This document shows, piece by piece, positions 25,763 through 38,209 of a DNA stretch of 64,000 nucleotides; within the stretch, counting starts at the first letter, position 1, and every line of letters begins with the position of its first letter. Source of the stretch: Isoetes taiwanensis (taxonomy: Eukaryota; Streptophyta; Lycopodiopsida; Isoetales; Isoetaceae); assembly GCA_021234155.1 (NCBI GenBank), contig JAJEKV010000758.1, positions 1 through 64,000 of the forward strand. Reading direction: 5' to 3'. Position numbers and translations under genes: made by a program. Under the pieces are notes generated by a model. That model made no database searches and was not told the origin of the DNA. It saw only the letters and a list, made by a program, of their open reading frames with translations.

Positions 25763-26398
25763 GAGGCCAACCCAAATCGGGCGTACTTAGAACCATCGCA
25801 CACTATGGGTTGAAATTCTCAAAGGAAAAAATCCAATTCAATAGCACCCACATGGGCATGAAACACGAGGCAATAGTGCCAATTTAAATCTTACATGTTC
25901 CAAAATTTGTAAACATTTGCTCCGAGATGAAATGCCAGTTTAAAAGGAGAAATGTTTGCGACGCCCTTGCCGTCTCCATAAATTTATTACATATGTGAAT
26001 ATGATGATTAAACAGGAGAATCTGTGGCATAGAAGGACTTTTGTGGCAAAGATATTGGCCTGATTTGATGCACAAAACAGAGCACCTGGATCAAGATGGC
26101 GGCCAAACTTTTGAAGGTCAACGGATTCTATGTTTACCTTGCCATCATAGACGAATTACAGAAACTTTGGCTTATAAATTTTGGTCTCTAGAATTGGCAT
26201 ATGATTTTGTTCGTATGCAGCACAAACCCATAGATCTGAGACTAGCACATAAAATGAACCAAAATAAAGGGAAAATAGACATTTCAAGGACACATAGGAT
26301 GTTACAATGTCCACAATATATGTACATTTTTACCTCAGATTTCACACCTTAACAACCAAGATAAGTAAAGTCCCACATCCATGTTACATGTCACCATA
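25763..26398. other. 3' flank of the TBC gene, no other gene seen
   Basis: This lies downstream of the minus-strand TBC stop codon and may include its 3' untranslated region. The 103-codon plus-strand frame at 26041 has no recognisable domain. Confidence 0.35.
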
Positions 26399-29280
26399 CT
26401 ACATTACTTTGAGGTCTTTTGCAAGTCTAAGCAAGTGGTGAATGTCAACACGTGGAAAATGCTGTAAAAGCTTCAAATTGGATGTAAAATCTCCAGCCAG
26501 CAATCTACTCCGTACAGTGATGAGCATTGCACAACATACACGAAGCAAGATTTCCTGAAATTTTTATCCATAAAATTTTAGACAAAGTTATGAAATTACT
26601 TGAAGACAAAAGCAGTACTCACAAGTGGCCCATCTGGGTTGCTTAAAAGAGAGTCCCACAATCTCAAAGAATCTGGAAAGTTGAATTCTTGAGTTAAGAG
26701 CAAAGTTATCCACCGAAAGGCATAGAACTGTGGATTGACCTGGAAATAGAACAAAATCAAATTAGCTTTCCACAATTTTGTTCCTTAATTGCTGAAAGCA
26801 TTACCTTAGAGACATTTTCTAGGTGGCGCCAAAGCTCTTCATCGTGTATTTTGAGCAAGGCCGTCAGCTGACTGATAGTGGATCGTATACCCACTGCACT
26901 GTTATCAAGTTGTTGACAAAAATGATCCCGAAAGTCACTGAGAAGCTCTACAAAACAAAGAAACTATCTGCTTCGCATGGACCTTGAAGCAGAATATTTT
27001 GATTACTTCATTTCCAATAATGATAACAGAAGGTTTGTCTGTAGAAACTCGCTACTCACAGAGTTAGTCTCATCTGGATCAGACTTGAATACATAATACA
27101 GTGGAGCAAAAACTTCATTCATCCCTTGAACGTAACGGACTCCAGGATTTAGTTTGGCAAATATAAAAAGGGCACGCTTCAAAGCCTCCTGTCAAAAAAA
27201 AACATTAACAGACATGTTTCTACATATAGCATACATGTGGCCACTATATCAAATATTCCAATTTTAAGTTTTACAGTCTGATATTCATACTTCCAGCATA
27301 TTACCTGATTTTCTAAGGCAGATGGAGTATCACCACAAAAGAACTGGATGTCAGGATGCGTTCGCTTAACATCTCGTTCAATCTGCTCCGCAAGTTCCAA
27401 ATCCTGTTAACACCCAACTACCATACTAAATTACCATACTTTACAGTGTAGACTGCAAGGGGATAACAAAGCATGCACCAACCACGAAAAATTGATGCCA
27501 AACACTGCTAGCACCAAGACTCAAGGGATGTTCATCTTGGAAAACATTATGCCTTTCTAACAGGCCCTTCCTTTCCTCTGCATCTAATGATGCTGCGTGT
27601 TCTGCTTTTCGCCTAGTCACCTCGGACTAATCAGCAGGCAAAATAATCACAATAAACACACGTGAAAATATTAAGGATTCGGCTTTCTATGCTAGGCATC
27701 TTGTCTTCTCATATTCACCCATATATTAGAATTAAAAATACTTGCAGACTTACAGGGTTTATCAAGAACTCTTCTTGGAAAATTGCATATTGCGACCTTT
27801 TCTTTGCCACTTCATCATCCCAGTGTTCACGATTTTCGGCAAATAGCCAAGTAGAAGCTGCATGCCACTCATACATCTTGAATTTACACACTAACATGCA
27901 AGTCATGCTACTGATGCATACCTTCCATGTTGTTGCACGTATGCTACCAACATCAGGGATCCCTTTGGGAAGCCAGACGTTGCAACTCTGCCATGTGTAT
28001 CCGGGTTTCTAGAAAGCTGCAAACGGCATATACTAAAAATTCAGATTAGGAAATTCATGTCCAATCCCAAGCATATGCACACTGGCAACAGTGGTTGCAT
28101 TACCAACTACCAAGTTCGCATAATACTCTATCCAATCCCATTTATTCATGGGCAGATAAGCATAACAGAGTTGGCTTCTTAACATTAACGAGCCCCATCT
28201 AGAGCAGGGAAGAAAACAGCAGTTGCACTGCGACTTGAGACAGCATTTAGCACAACTATACCATAAATCATTAGCAAACTCAGTGTAGCCTCCAGTCAAG
28301 ATTTCAGAGATGCATTTGCACATGAAACCTTCAATGAATTTTGACAAGTCTGATGACATAGGCTACATACTGTTATAACATCCTTCTTTCTTGAGTTCTC
28401 ATGGGACTCCATGAAAGCATACCATTATCATTGCATCATAATTATAGCTGTAAGTCTGAAAATAAAAAGGGAAGGGATTTGGAGACAAAACATCTTTTGT
28501 TAAATGATGATTGCAGTTAGCGATGGTAGAAAATTTTTGCATGAACTAAGCTCTCTTATGAGCATCGATTGTAACCTAGGAGTTCAAACTGCAATATGGG
28601 CACAATTAGAAATAAGACTTTATATTCAAACTTAAGGTTGACTAAAACGGTTATGATCGTATCTGCTTGGCTTGCTCCAATGAACTTATAATACATACAG
28701 GTCCACAACATTAGTGCACCATCTATGCTTATCCTAAATTCTGACTTTCTGTTAGCACACTCGTCCTGATCTGTTAATCAGTGAACGGTAGGGATCTTTT
28801 TAACAAATATCATGTGAAAGATCTGTCCCGAGTGTGAAAACTTTCCATATAACTCTTAATTAACTTTGCATAAAGGATAAAGTCAGATATGGAAAATGCT
28901 GAAGCCATCAAAAAAACCAAGCATACCTCCACAATAAACAGCCCAACACGGGTATCAAATGCTGTACTTCTTCCAAAAGATGACTGATCTGAAGAGCTTG
29001 TTTTCTGTATAACAGCATTATCCAATGAAGACGATTGTGCACCATCTGACCTCTCCTCATTTTCCAAAATATTAGCGCATCCATTTCCTTCTTCCTTTCC
29101 TTCATTATCATAAGTGGCTTCTGTTGGTGAACCTTCGTAGTCCCCATTCAAAACAGGATTAGACCTGGTTCCTTCTTCTGCTTGCAGAGGATGCGTAGGC
29201 TTAGTGTACCACACAGGACTGTTTAACCACTCTGGCACAGCTCTTGGACTGCGCATACTAGTCTGTTGTGCTGATGCCAT
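26399..29280 (-). CDS. TBC domain Rab GTPase-activating protein, TBC1D13-like, nine exons
   Basis: The protein should accelerate GTP hydrolysis on a Rab GTPase in membrane traffic. Exons on the minus strand are 29280-28927, 28016-27922, 27857-27754, 27626-27486, 27403-27305, 27188-27060, 26982-26805, 26739-26623 and 26554-26399, each with GT and AG borders. Together they encode about 457 residues. Exon 1 is a variable N-terminus (start MASAQQTSMRS). The TBC domain follows: LASQ, PDVGSIRATTWK, AKKRSQY, DEHPLSLG, ERDVKRTHPDIQFF (arginine finger region), NPGVRYVQGMNEV (glutamine finger region), FCQQLDNSAVGIRSTI, DEELWRHL, QFYAFRWITLLLTQEF, CCAMLITVRSRLLAGDF. The order matches plant TBC1D13 proteins as I know them. 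Five one-base indels break the frame: extra T and extra A in exon 2, a missing base in exon 3 near 27838, and two missing bases in exon 7 near 26956 and 26974. Apart from these every exon is open. Confidence 0.85.
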
Positions 29281-30332
29281 CGTATATCTTTCTAATTGTC
29301 CAAATAATTATTCAAACAAACTAATTTCTTCACCTCCTTGCTTGGCTAAGGAAAAACCCATTTAATCCTTCAAGGCAGCAAATTGAAGCATAATGTAATA
29401 GGCCGGATAGCTCCTAGTTCAAGCCAATCCATTATGTACCAAACTGCTCTATTCAAGTGAAATGCCAAGCACCCTAGCTCTGTAAAAATTGAGCAAACTC
29501 AGCAAAGCACATAAAACGTACCTATTTCTTTGATCCAAATTCATAAAGTTTACAAGCCTGACGTTCTGTTCCGTCCTAAAATGCATGTCAAAACTAAAGG
29601 ATCTAATCAAATGGATCCGCGCTATTTTACCCAAAATCCAAGAGGTGACCATCCACAAAATGAAGCTAAGAAGTTTGATCTGAAATGAAAAAGGAACCTA
29701 GCATACCCTTCGCATTCCTGTGGAGGTCCCTTTTCTTTTCGGGAAAGCATGGGCGTACGTTTTATACATGTATATACTTCAAGGGAACATATTGTGATGC
29801 ATTTTCACATATTGGATGAGGAAATTTACCACACAAAATAACCTTAATTATTGACTTAATTACTACAAGCAGTTTATCGCGGCTGGCCAAGACATTTTTT
29901 TTTTTTTGGCACTTTATCGAGGAATACGTTTGATCCTCAAGCATTATCTAAGGGTATGAAGTTTTGATGTCCATTGTTAATAGAGATGTAAGGAGTTATG
30001 CTATGCACAATTGTAATATAGGGAGTGAGTTCAAGCAGTAAACCAACTCAATGACATGTGCCCTCGCTTCCACGCCCACATATGTAGATCATAAGCCCCA
30101 TGTCCATGTCTCCTCCTGAATTTGTACGGGCACCATAGCGGATGGTTCCTCAAACCATAACAATAGAAAGAATAAGTCGAACTAGACAACGAACATATGC
30201 CAATATTGCATACCGATTACCCATCTAAAATAGCAGACAAAATTAGAGGATTTCACCGCTTTTAGAAGGTTTCATTTGGTCCTTATTGAAGCCAGCGACT
30301 GCATGACCTAGCGTGGAAGGATCTAATCCACG
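29281..30332. other. 5' flank of the TBC gene, no other gene seen
   Basis: This lies upstream of the TBC start codon and presumably holds its promoter. I see no convincing TATA box at a fixed distance. A 10-base T run is at about 29898. No other gene is visible. Confidence 0.35.
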
Positions 30333-30424
30333 AGGTAAACATGGTAACGATTTTGGCACCAGGTTAGTATGAGATCTAAGGTAAACATGGTAACGATTTT
30401 GGCACCAGGTTAGTATGAGATCTA
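30333..30424. repeat. 46-bp tandem duplication
   Basis: Two exact copies (30333-30378 and 30379-30424) begin AGGTAAACATGGTAACG and end TATGAGATCTA. The identity suggests a recent duplication. Confidence 0.9.
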
Positions 30425-30847
30425 ACTGCGATGCATTCCTGCACCTTTTTTGTATCACAATAATGCCATGGTATTGAATGTATACATATATATCTAAGAG
30501 GATGCGAATGGAGCTAAAAGGCTGCATGGAATGCAAGTCTCACAAAAAATCTAATAATATCATAGTTGCAATCCAGTTGTAATGTGCTTATTCTGAACAA
30601 CTGCTATTTCTTTGTAAGCCATTGGTTAAAACATTATTAGCTGAGAAGACTACTACTATTGGTGGAGAGTTGGTTATCATCTGTTTTTACATTACAATGT
30701 AGATAACAACATGGAAGATTAAATTCTTTGTGCTTGCAATTTGCTTTTTGATTTATCTACAATGAACTAATTGAACATTTAGATAATGGTAGTGTGGAAC
30801 TACGATCACCGTGTCATACACCGGTGCTAAATCAACAAAGAAGGGCG

Positions 30848-30946
30848 GGGATATTGATGTCAAGCGAGGGGTGTGTAATGATGCTCCCAATGGTTATATT
30901 TTGAGGGATATTGATGTCAAGCTGCTCCCAATGGTTATATTTTGAG
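30848..30946. repeat. Short imperfect duplication
   Basis: GGATATTGATGTCAAGC, followed by GCTCCCAATGGTTATATTTT, occurs twice. The first copy carries about 15 extra bases between the two phrases. Confidence 0.7.
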
Positions 30947-33070
30947 CTTTGCTCGGACCTCGAAGTCAAATTTGCATAGTCTAATGTATCTTATACAAAT
31001 ATATCATTAACATTGGTTATTAGCAAGAAAAAGTGTTCACCGTAAAACGAATATGCATAGTCACATCTCTATCTGCAACTTTAACTTTGGGGATGAGAAT
31101 TTTAATAACCCCAAGCCATAATAACCCCATTCAATACCGATTCTTCTCATCATCAATTGGACTATCGCACCTTGTTGCGATAGTCTTACGTGAAGCTTCC
31201 AATACCTAAACGAAAATTAGAGTCTTTTTTTTGGACACCTCCGGTTCATCGCATATATTGGCCATGGTGCTTCATGTGTGTAGATCTCTGCCGCTTTGGT
31301 GCCTCCCGTGAGTAAAGCTCTTCTTTTCAACCAGACATCTCAGTAAATATTCCAAATCCTCAAGAGTATATGCATGTTAGTACTAATGGATCTCCGCAAA
31401 GAAGACCGAGAGGATGAAATGGGCGAAAATGCGGTAGCAATAAATTAATAAAGCATCTGCTTCCGCAAAGATCCGGAAAAATCATCGGCATTGCATGAAA
31501 TGAAACATGCATATACTCGTAATGACACTCGATGCCACGCTTCGAGGAGAGAGTTAAAAGCTTTCATACGGTGAAAATAAGCCCGATTGATGCTTCCTCT
31601 CTCTAATATACACATATAAGCATAATATTTCCATAGGCAATGGCAACATCACCGAAAATGCACGTGTTTGCGGAAGAAAACTAAGATTCTTTATGAGAAA
31701 AATGTCCACATCATACATGGTCAATGCAATTCAAAATTGCCTTCTGCCAAGTGAGAAACATTATCTTGTTCTTGGGTTAACCATCACAAAAGAATGCTTG
31801 TAGTCAACTTTAGGTTACCAATTTAATATTTATAACCTTTGTCCCGCTAAAAAATAATGCGTTAAGACAATACGTTTCCACGTCAATCATTCCGCTACTA
31901 CGAAATTGCAAAAAATATGCTTCCAATTTAAATATGTTCCTCGTTAGTGGTAAACACATAGCCTCCTTTGCTTTTCTGTTATTAAGCCTTTAATATGTAG
32001 AGTTGAGTGCCTCGTCTTTCTCCTAGCCTCCACTTTTGTGCTAGTTATAAGCCCTAAAGACAATATGTCTAAAAGAGAGAAGACGGACGAAAAGGTACTA
32101 CATAGCCCGTAACTTTCTAACAGAATTGTGTGAGCAAAGTATTTATAACAGACGGGCATGCAAGACACTACGATTACTTCTGGGCACTTATTTAAAACCC
32201 ATGGGAAAGGTAGCTTCATGAACACTGCAGACCGAGAAAAGCGGATTAATCGACCATGGTGTTCATAAGATAAGATGAACTACCATATCCCCATTCAATA
32301 ACCGATTCTTTCGGGACATCACTACGGTTATAGTAAGAAGCTACACGCAAATTCTAGTGATTTTTACCAAGAGAGGTTGATTTGCAAAACCCAAATGGCT
32401 CCTTTGCATTTTTTGCAAACCGGTTTACCCCTGAAAATAGAAAAAGATAATGGCAGATAAAGCATAATCAGAGCGACCTGTGACTATGTATCGCGCTGAA
32501 ACACACACGGTTTATGTAAACCAGCACTTTTTAATAAAGAAGAAGCTTCTAGAAGCTACTTAGTTTATGTAAACCGGCTTCCATGAATCCTTCCGCCATA
32601 CCCTTCCGAACAAAACCGACTTCAATAAAACTATAGAACAACTCCGCCTCTCGGTTCTACCTGCAAGGTACCGTCGAATAACTAAGTAGAAATCTCAAGA
32701 GAAATCTGCATGGCGGTATTGCCGCCTTGCCTTGCTTTCTGCCGCCGCTCTCTCTATAAAAGGAAACGTTATTTGCATCCCCGTCGTATTTATCCGGACG
32801 ATTGGGTTGATTCTTCTCGCGAATCAACCCCACGCTTTAATCGGCACTCAATCTCCGCTAGGGTTGATGTGCCGCCTTCTCCTCCCTTTTATACGAAGAT
32901 AAAAGAGCTTTCTGTATCATTCAAGAAGGCGCCAAGATGTTTCTAGAAACAGACTCCATCTTCTATCTTCTAGTACCTTCCATTTATAGTGACCATTGAA
33001 AAATCTATATTTTATGTTCAATTATAGAACATTCCAGAATCTATCTTATTATAATTATATGTTAGAGATA
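30947..33070. other. No gene recognised
   Basis: The phrase CCCCATTCAATA(A)CCGATTCTT occurs twice (about 31125 and 32290), hinting at a diverged dispersed repeat. A GC-richer frame at 32710-32946 (MAVLPPCLAFCRR start) has no recognisable domain. Nothing else is supported. Confidence 0.3.
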
Positions 33071-33071
33071 A

Positions 33072-33100
33072 CTAGAAAATTGCCCACCTTTGGTGGGCTT
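33072..33100 (-). mobile_element. Helitron-like 3' terminus
   Basis: On the minus strand a perfect 7-base stem hairpin (GCCCACCAAAGGTGGGC, 33098-33082) is followed by the spacer AATTTT and CTAG, with T as the next base. This is the typical Helitron 3' structure, and the element would extend to higher coordinates. Its 5' end and any Rep/helicase gene were not found, so a non-autonomous or truncated copy is likely. Confidence 0.5.
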
Positions 33101-35337
33101 TCGATGTGGTTCTATATGAAGATTGGGACACTAATGTGTTGTGTATGAATGGGTTATATTTGGTATGAGATGTTAAATTGTAATATGTTGAGGATATATC
33201 TATAAGTTTTATGTGATTTAAAATTTGGAGAATGCATCATGTATGTTTATTGATAGGAAATTGAATCATAATTGTTGGAAGCCAATGTATTCTGTATGGT
33301 AAGACTTGGTTGTGTAATTTTTGTGTTACAAGATGATACGCTACCTAGCTGCGCTATGCTCCGTTACAACAGAATAATTCATTATAATATTCTAATTAGT
33401 GAAAGTTTATATTTAAGATTACCATATAATTTAATTATAATGTTATTTGACATTTTAGTATAAAGCATGCTATTATGTTCTACGACGAGCCGCCATGGTG
33501 AAATTGGTACATTTTAGCATTTTTATTTTGTTCAATAAAATCTTTGATTCGTTTATGTATTGTATTGGATTAACGTCTTGAATTGTATATCAATGTGGTG
33601 CTCTGCATGCATCAATCTAATAATATTTCAAACCGTAATGTTTTTTATTGGAGATCCTTCTAGCAAGACAGAAGTGGAACCGGATCCTTCTAGTAAGAGA
33701 GTAGAAGTTGGTGGCGGAGTTCAAAAGAAAATGCCCTATCCGAAGTTGCAAGAGAGGACCCAAGACTTTGATTGACCCAGCGGGCTTTGAACCCCATTGG
33801 AACCCAATATTCATTCTCATATAAATAAACAAAAAACAATACATAAAGCAGTAAATTTACTAGCTCTATTGTGAAGCTAATTTTAATTGCACATTCTGCC
33901 TTGCAATGTTCTATGTATGTAAAAACAGAGTGAATATTTTGTTATATCCACCTGTTATGCCGTAATACATAACATTAATTCTTTTAAAGAATATTGAATG
34001 AAATTCAAGTCACGGACGTTTCACATTTTTTTTCACTCTGCGTTCTCCTCTTCAGCAACGATTTCACCCGACAATCTGCATTTTTACCTTGCATTCCATC
34101 CAATTTCAACCTGTAGAATAGTTTTCACTCTAATTTCACATTGGATGAATGACATGGAGGCAAGGATTCCAGCGTGTTAGCAGTGCCTCCAAGACTTCCG
34201 CGCATCGGCACCTTGCTCCAAGTCATTCTTGTATACAAAATCAAACAATTTGAACATAAAGATATTAGTTGCTAGATCAGTTAAGGGATCTAATTTAGAC
34301 ATCAATTTAATCATGATTTGATTTATATACAGTCTGGAAGTTATGAATGAGACTATTTGTTGCATATTAGGCTTAGGCTAGACAAACACCACTTAAACTC
34401 ATCAGTTGCCAAGTAGTAACCAAATAGTCCAGACGGATTCAGAAAGCCAAACTCTTTGTGCTACATCTACAGGCTCCATGTGCAAATCGCACGGTCAAAA
34501 TTGAAAATGTTTTTGAAAGAACGATCATGGAGCCACAAATATAGAAATCCTAAAGTTTGAATTGTGGCATGGACATCTTCTAACGAAGTAGTGAAGAGTT
34601 AACTCAAGTCTTGACAAATGTAGCCATCTCATGCAGATCCAATAGACAGGGCAGTGCCTATTGTATTATGATCTGACGCAATATACAAGAATACTTTTAA
34701 GACTATTGTTGGTTGTCTTTCAGGGCTAAATAGCATTGTGTGATCCAATAGCAAAAATATTAAGAATGCTAATGCAAACGATGTTGCTACCATCAAATAC
34801 ACATTTGACAGTAATCGACAATGGGTATGGACGTTCAGTAATGGGCATTCAGTAATACTTATTTAACTCTAAACTATCATTTACCGAGCTACTAAAGCAA
34901 AAGACATGTTGCTATATCACTGCCAACCAGTCATATTGCACGTCTTCTAAGCCTTCTTCTTTGTGGGTATATCGAGAGGCAAGATTTGACCTGTGTGCAG
35001 TTCTTTGCGGTAGAAATAGAAAGTATATATGCCAGAATATGAAGATACCAAAGCATTCCTATTTTCATAGTTTCACTGGTACATATGAGGCATATTTAGA
35101 TGAACGTCATACCTATAATTTTGCCTCTTTGCCCTGCTTCCTTGTCAAGTTCATTCGTAAAATCCATGTCTCTTGCTTCATTTGTAATACTGATGGCCAT
35201 TGCCCATATTCTTGTATTGCGAAGGAGACATGGACATAATTTCTGTCAAATTTATCAATTTGATATTCTCGACCGTTCTTCTCTATTTTCTCGTTCAGCA
35301 ATTGCCTAAAAAAAAAAGCATCCATCTTTCCAATGCA
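33101..35337. other. No gene recognised; possible Helitron interior
   Basis: AT-rich sequence with no supported coding region. If the Helitron-like end at 33072 is real, part of this stretch is its interior. No TC-type 5' end could be chosen with confidence. Confidence 0.3.
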
Positions 35338-35732
35338 TGTTCTTGCACGGATGATAGAGTTTTCATTTAGGAGTTATGGCCATATTTCTACCCAATTGAC
35401 CCAACTGTAAAACTGTGGCAGCAAAGACATTGCCTGATTTATCACTGTTTTGGCCCATTTATGCTAAGAATTTGGAAAATGGATGCCTAGCATCGATTGT
35501 GGATCTTCCAGTGACCTTTCCAACGGATGTTCTTGCGCAGAAAATAGAGCTAGTTATGGCCATATTTCTACCTGACCGTAAAACTCTGGCAGCAAAGACA
35601 TTGGCTGATTTGGCACTATTTTGGCCCACTTATGCTAGGAATTTGGAAAATGGACATCTAGCACCAATTGTGGACCTTTCAATGACGTTTCCGACAGATG
35701 TTCTTGTGCGTAAAATAGACCTTCAAAGTTGA
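35338..35732. repeat. 171-bp tandem repeat, two full and one partial copy
   Basis: GCAAAGACATTG followed by CTGATTT starts matching blocks at 35421 and 35592. A partial copy precedes them (TGTTCTTGCACGG at about 35338). Because 171 is a multiple of three, one plus-strand frame stays open over both units (35415-35732) and encodes two 57-residue repeats containing LFWP and FPTDVL. This is more likely a minisatellite than a gene, although the open frame is noted. Confidence 0.7.
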
Positions 35733-36201
35733 GTATTGAACTTACTACAAGCCCCAAATGAGGAATAAGCTGTATGGAAGATAATGCATTGCCCATTAAT
35801 GGCTGTAGTCAAACCCCAGACATGAGCAATGAGAAATTGGGTGCAAATGCAATATATTTCATTACTCACTAGCCATGGCAGTAATGATTCCTAAACCATC
35901 TATATGCAAGAGTCAAATTAAGACCAACAATAGATCGTATTGCCTAGTTGATGCACTTCATATATAACTATTATCAATTGAATTTTCATGTTCAGGAGAC
36001 AGGATGCAAACACTCCTAATGATTAGCCAGAAACATAAGGTTTTGCCCACAATATCTTGCATAATAGGCAAAACAAAACGAAAATTGGATGACCTGTATG
36101 GTAGATGGTTGGGATTAAGAGAGCCTATAATACCTGTATTTGATAGCTTAGAAGCATCAGAATCCAAATCCTTGATCTTGTGTGTGCCAATCAACTGCAG
36201 C

Positions 36202-36206
36202 AACAC
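36202..36206. repeat. Target-site duplication, left copy (AACAC)
   Basis: AACAC directly precedes the 5' LTR and matches AACAC directly after the 3' LTR at 38210-38214. Confidence 0.85.
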
Positions 36207-36804
36207 TGTTACGGCACAAGCTCTGGGGAGAGGCTCAGAGGATTTGCAGAGATGAACACAGAGGCAAAGGTGTTAGCCATCATTTTGAAATCTAGATGTG
36301 TCGCGGAGTTAAAGGAAGAAGCTATTTTAATATAAAAGGCCATGCCTGCTAAAAAAGGCTAAAGTCGTAGAGAGAGATCTATAAATAGAACCTCAACTTC
36401 AGTTGGACATATCTCGGCAATCAGAGGTCGGATTGCGGCGACTTTTACCTCATTGGAACTGACTCGGAGTCTAGTTTCCGAATTGGAGCGGCACATTCCA
36501 TAGTTCATCTGTATGAGGGAGTAATGGCCGAAAAGGTGACGAGAGGTCACAAAATTACTGCGGCGACGACTTCACAGTTTTGTAACCAAGTCTTTATGAT
36601 CCACAGGTGATCCCTGAGGAGTTCTCCAGTTGAATAACAGAATTCTCAGTTTCTGGAAGAGCCACAGAGATCCTTTGCAGTGTTAGCAAATCTGAGCCCG
36701 GTTGGGTGGTGAATTTGTGCCAGAAGATCCTGTTCTTGGGTCTTAAAGTTGTTTGGATTAACTATGACTGCTAGTTTTGCAGGTAGAAAAGACGGTTCGT
36801 ATCA
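36207..36804 (+). repeat. 5' LTR
   Basis: Starts TGTTACGGCACAAGC and ends GGTTCGTATCA. It carries a TATA box (TATAAATA at 36380-36387), so transcription could start shortly after it. It differs from the 3' LTR at scattered positions, many of them C-to-T or G-to-A changes. Confidence 0.9.
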
Positions 36805-36806
36805 AT

Positions 36807-36818
36807 TGGTATCAGAGC
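36807..36818 (+). promoter_or_regulatory. Primer-binding site, initiator tRNA-Met
   Basis: TGGTATCAGAGC is complementary to the 3' end of plant initiator tRNA-Met and starts three bases after the 5' LTR. Confidence 0.9.
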
Positions 36819-37391
36819 ATAAGTTGATCTTGTTAAAATAATCATGTGTTAGGCCTTTAACATGTTTTGAGATTTTGTTTTAGTCAATTCGATTTTACAT
36901 GATGACTAGAAAGTTCCAGAGAGGTTAACTAGTTGGTTTAACAGACTCTCAGAGAAGGAAGGAAGAAATTGTTGTTGTTCTTGATGCAGGGAAAGTAGAA
37001 AGGACAAGAGATGAAAAGGATTGTCCTGAGCAGCTGGAGTTTAGAAGATATTGAGCCAGAAAAGCATATTTTGCAAATGATCAGAAAGATTCATCCCCGA
37101 TTTGGCAAAGAGAAGGCAGAAACCTAAGAGATAGAGGGCGAATTCAGATTGGTTATCCGAAAGGTAAGTAAACTAAACAAGTTTGTATGTGTTTATGATT
37201 GCTAGTTTGACTGAGCATAGTTTTGGCTTGAGTTAAGGAAGGAGCTCTAGAGTTTAAGAGTAAGGAGATAACTGTGACTGTAGCATAGAAGCCAGATCCT
37301 TAAGAGTCTTTTAGGCAGATGGTAAGTTTACCAGCCTAGGAAATCCTTTCAAAGCAGATAGTCAGGTGGCTCGCTTTGGGAAAAGGTGGAC

Positions 37392-37615
37392 CTTCCTGCA
37401 AGGCAGATGTTCGAGTTCGATCAGTCTTGAGACGGGAAGGGGAGACATTATTCCTGCAAGGCAGATGATCGAGTTCGATCAGTCTTGAGACATGAAGAAA
37501 ATAAATTATTTCCTCAAGAAGACGGATGATCGAGGGCCATCAGTCTTGAGACGAAAGAATTGATAAGACCCACAAGGCGCATGATCGAGGACCATCGCCT
37601 CTTGACGGGAGGAAT
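37392..37615 (+). repeat. Four about 58-bp repeats ending in purine tracts
   Basis: Units of the form CAAGGCAGATGATCGAGTTC, then GATCAGTCTTGAGAC, then a purine run, occur four times in a row. The fourth has diverged (GGCGCATGATCGAGG) and ends with the actual polypurine tract next to the 3' LTR. The purine runs of earlier units (GACGGGAAGGGGAGA, GAAGAAAATAAA) resemble that tract. Confidence 0.75.
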
Positions 37616-38209
37616 TGTTCAAGACAAGCTCTGGGAGCGCTCGTGAGGATTTGCAGAGATGAACACAGAGGCAAAGGTGTTAGTCATCATTTTGAAATCT
37701 AGATGTGTCACGGAGTTAAAGGAAGAAGCTATTTTAATATAAAAGGCCATGCCTGCTAAAAAAGGCTAAAGTCAGAGAGAGATCTGTAAATAGAACCGCA
37801 ATTTCAGTTGGATATATCTCGGCAACCAGAGGTCGGATTGCAACGACCTTTACCTCGTTGGAACCGGCTCGTAGTCTAGTTTCCAAATTGGAGTGGCACA
37901 TTCCGTAATTCATCTGTATGAGGGAGTAATGGCTGAAAAGGCGACGAGGGGTCATAAAATTACTGCGATGGCGACTTCACAGTTTTGTAACCAAGTCTTT
38001 ATGATTCACAGTTGATCCCTGAGAAGTTATTCAGTTGAATAACAGAATTCTCAGTTCCTGGAAGAGCCACAGAGATCCTTTGCAGTGTTAGCAAATCTGA
38101 GCCCGGTTGGGTGGTAAATTTGTGCCAGAAGATCCTGTTCTTGGGTCTTAAAGTTGTTTGGATTAACTGTGACTGCTAGTTTTGCAGGTAGAAAAGACGG
38201 TTCGTATCA
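37616..38209 (+). repeat. 3' LTR
   Basis: Starts TGTTCAAGACAAGC and ends GGTTCGTATCA, followed by AACAC. The TATA box of the 5' LTR is TGTAAATA here. Positions 37925-38209 are duplicated downstream as part of the 1,234-bp tandem duplication. Confidence 0.9.

Larger units (their letters stand above)
36207..38209 (+). mobile_element. Non-autonomous LTR retrotransposon, complete
   Basis: The element is 2,003 bases. It has a 598-base 5' LTR, an 811-base interior and a 594-base 3' LTR. Both LTRs start TGTT and end GTATCA, and a 5-base duplication AACAC flanks them. A primer-binding site for initiator tRNA-Met (TGGTATCAGAGC) begins three bases after the 5' LTR. A purine-rich tract (GACGGGAGGAA) lies just before the 3' LTR. 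The interior has no gag or pol frame. It must therefore have depended on enzymes of another element. The small interior resembles TRIM elements, but the LTRs are longer than usual for TRIMs. Confidence 0.9.
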
